In this document: positions 63,941-64,000 of the stretch, in pieces
Numbering within the stretch: position 1 is the stretch's first letter
How the letters are laid out: every line of letters begins with the position of its first letter
NCBI GenBank assembly: GCA_036426205.1
Contig: CM071574.1
Coordinates: 8,418,864-8,482,863 of the forward strand
Reading direction: 5' to 3'
Length of the DNA: 64,000 nucleotides
Source of the DNA: Ascaphus truei
Taxonomy: Eukaryota; Chordata; Amphibia; Anura; Ascaphidae
Made by a program: the position numbers and the translations under genes
Notes under the pieces: model-generated
Database searches by the model: none
Told to the model about the DNA's origin: nothing
The model's input: the letters and a program-made list of their open reading frames with translations, nothing else

Positions 63941-64000
63941 TGCACTCCGGACCAGTCTGCGCGGTCTAAGGTCGGTGATCTCATAACCCAGCCTCAGCCA

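Overview
This window reads as vertebrate chromosomal DNA, most likely from a frog or another amphibian. Two things support this: one vertebrate gene with a normal exon/intron layout, and a very dense mix of transposons (Penelope-like retroelements, foldback repeats, CpG-rich MITEs, a Helitron, LINE and SINE pieces, four large minisatellites). The species cannot be named from sequence alone. There are no bacterial operons, CRISPR arrays or tRNA/rRNA genes. Many indels inside the tandem arrays suggest a long-read assembly that was not fully polished, which matters when judging frameshifts.

The only host gene recognised is ACMSD (2-amino-3-carboxymuconate-6-semialdehyde decarboxylase, kynurenine/tryptophan pathway), on the + strand. 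Six coding exons were traced by hand: 38921-38977, 45170-45213, 53190-53286, 54272-54321, 57223-57459 and 58482-58575. They code for about the first 193 residues; the remaining exons lie to the right of the window. All splice phases agree except at exon 2, which is one base short (44 instead of 45 nt) beside a G run. No second host gene was found in the 38.9 kb upstream.

Layout. 1-1150: 3' end of a Penelope-like element (PLE-1). 1669-6117: a nearly complete second element (PLE-2) with a lysine-rich ORF1, a broken RT/GIY-YIG ORF2, perfect 118-bp inverted repeats and a 15-bp target duplication; it split an older LTR-like repeat. 6.1-13 kb: LTR-like and MITE pieces, a LINE 3' end carrying a nested MITE, a gypsy gag pseudogene. 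13-24 kb: SINE-like repeats, CpG-rich repeats, GC-rich minisatellites, a 34-bp tandem array. 24.4-26.3 kb: a 45-bp array. 27-38.7 kb: CpG-rich MITEs, a tRNA-derived SINE, LTR-like copies. 38.9-58.6 kb: ACMSD with introns holding a Helitron (40536-41467), a degenerate CCCTAA-like tract, a 36-bp array of about 4 kb and a 33-bp array. 58.6-64 kb: ACMSD intron 6 or later, with two ribozyme-bearing repeats and a candidate LTR at the right edge.

The strongest unusual signal is a set of about a dozen hammerhead-ribozyme-like motifs on both strands. Several have all three helices and the conserved core. Two sit about 395-400 bp after the stop codon of the PLE genes. Others sit in short elements without coding capacity; two of these have their own inverted-repeat arms, and one also has a 12-13 bp target duplication. 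This points to a Penelope-type retroelement system with autonomous and non-autonomous, ribozyme-carrying members living in and around ACMSD.
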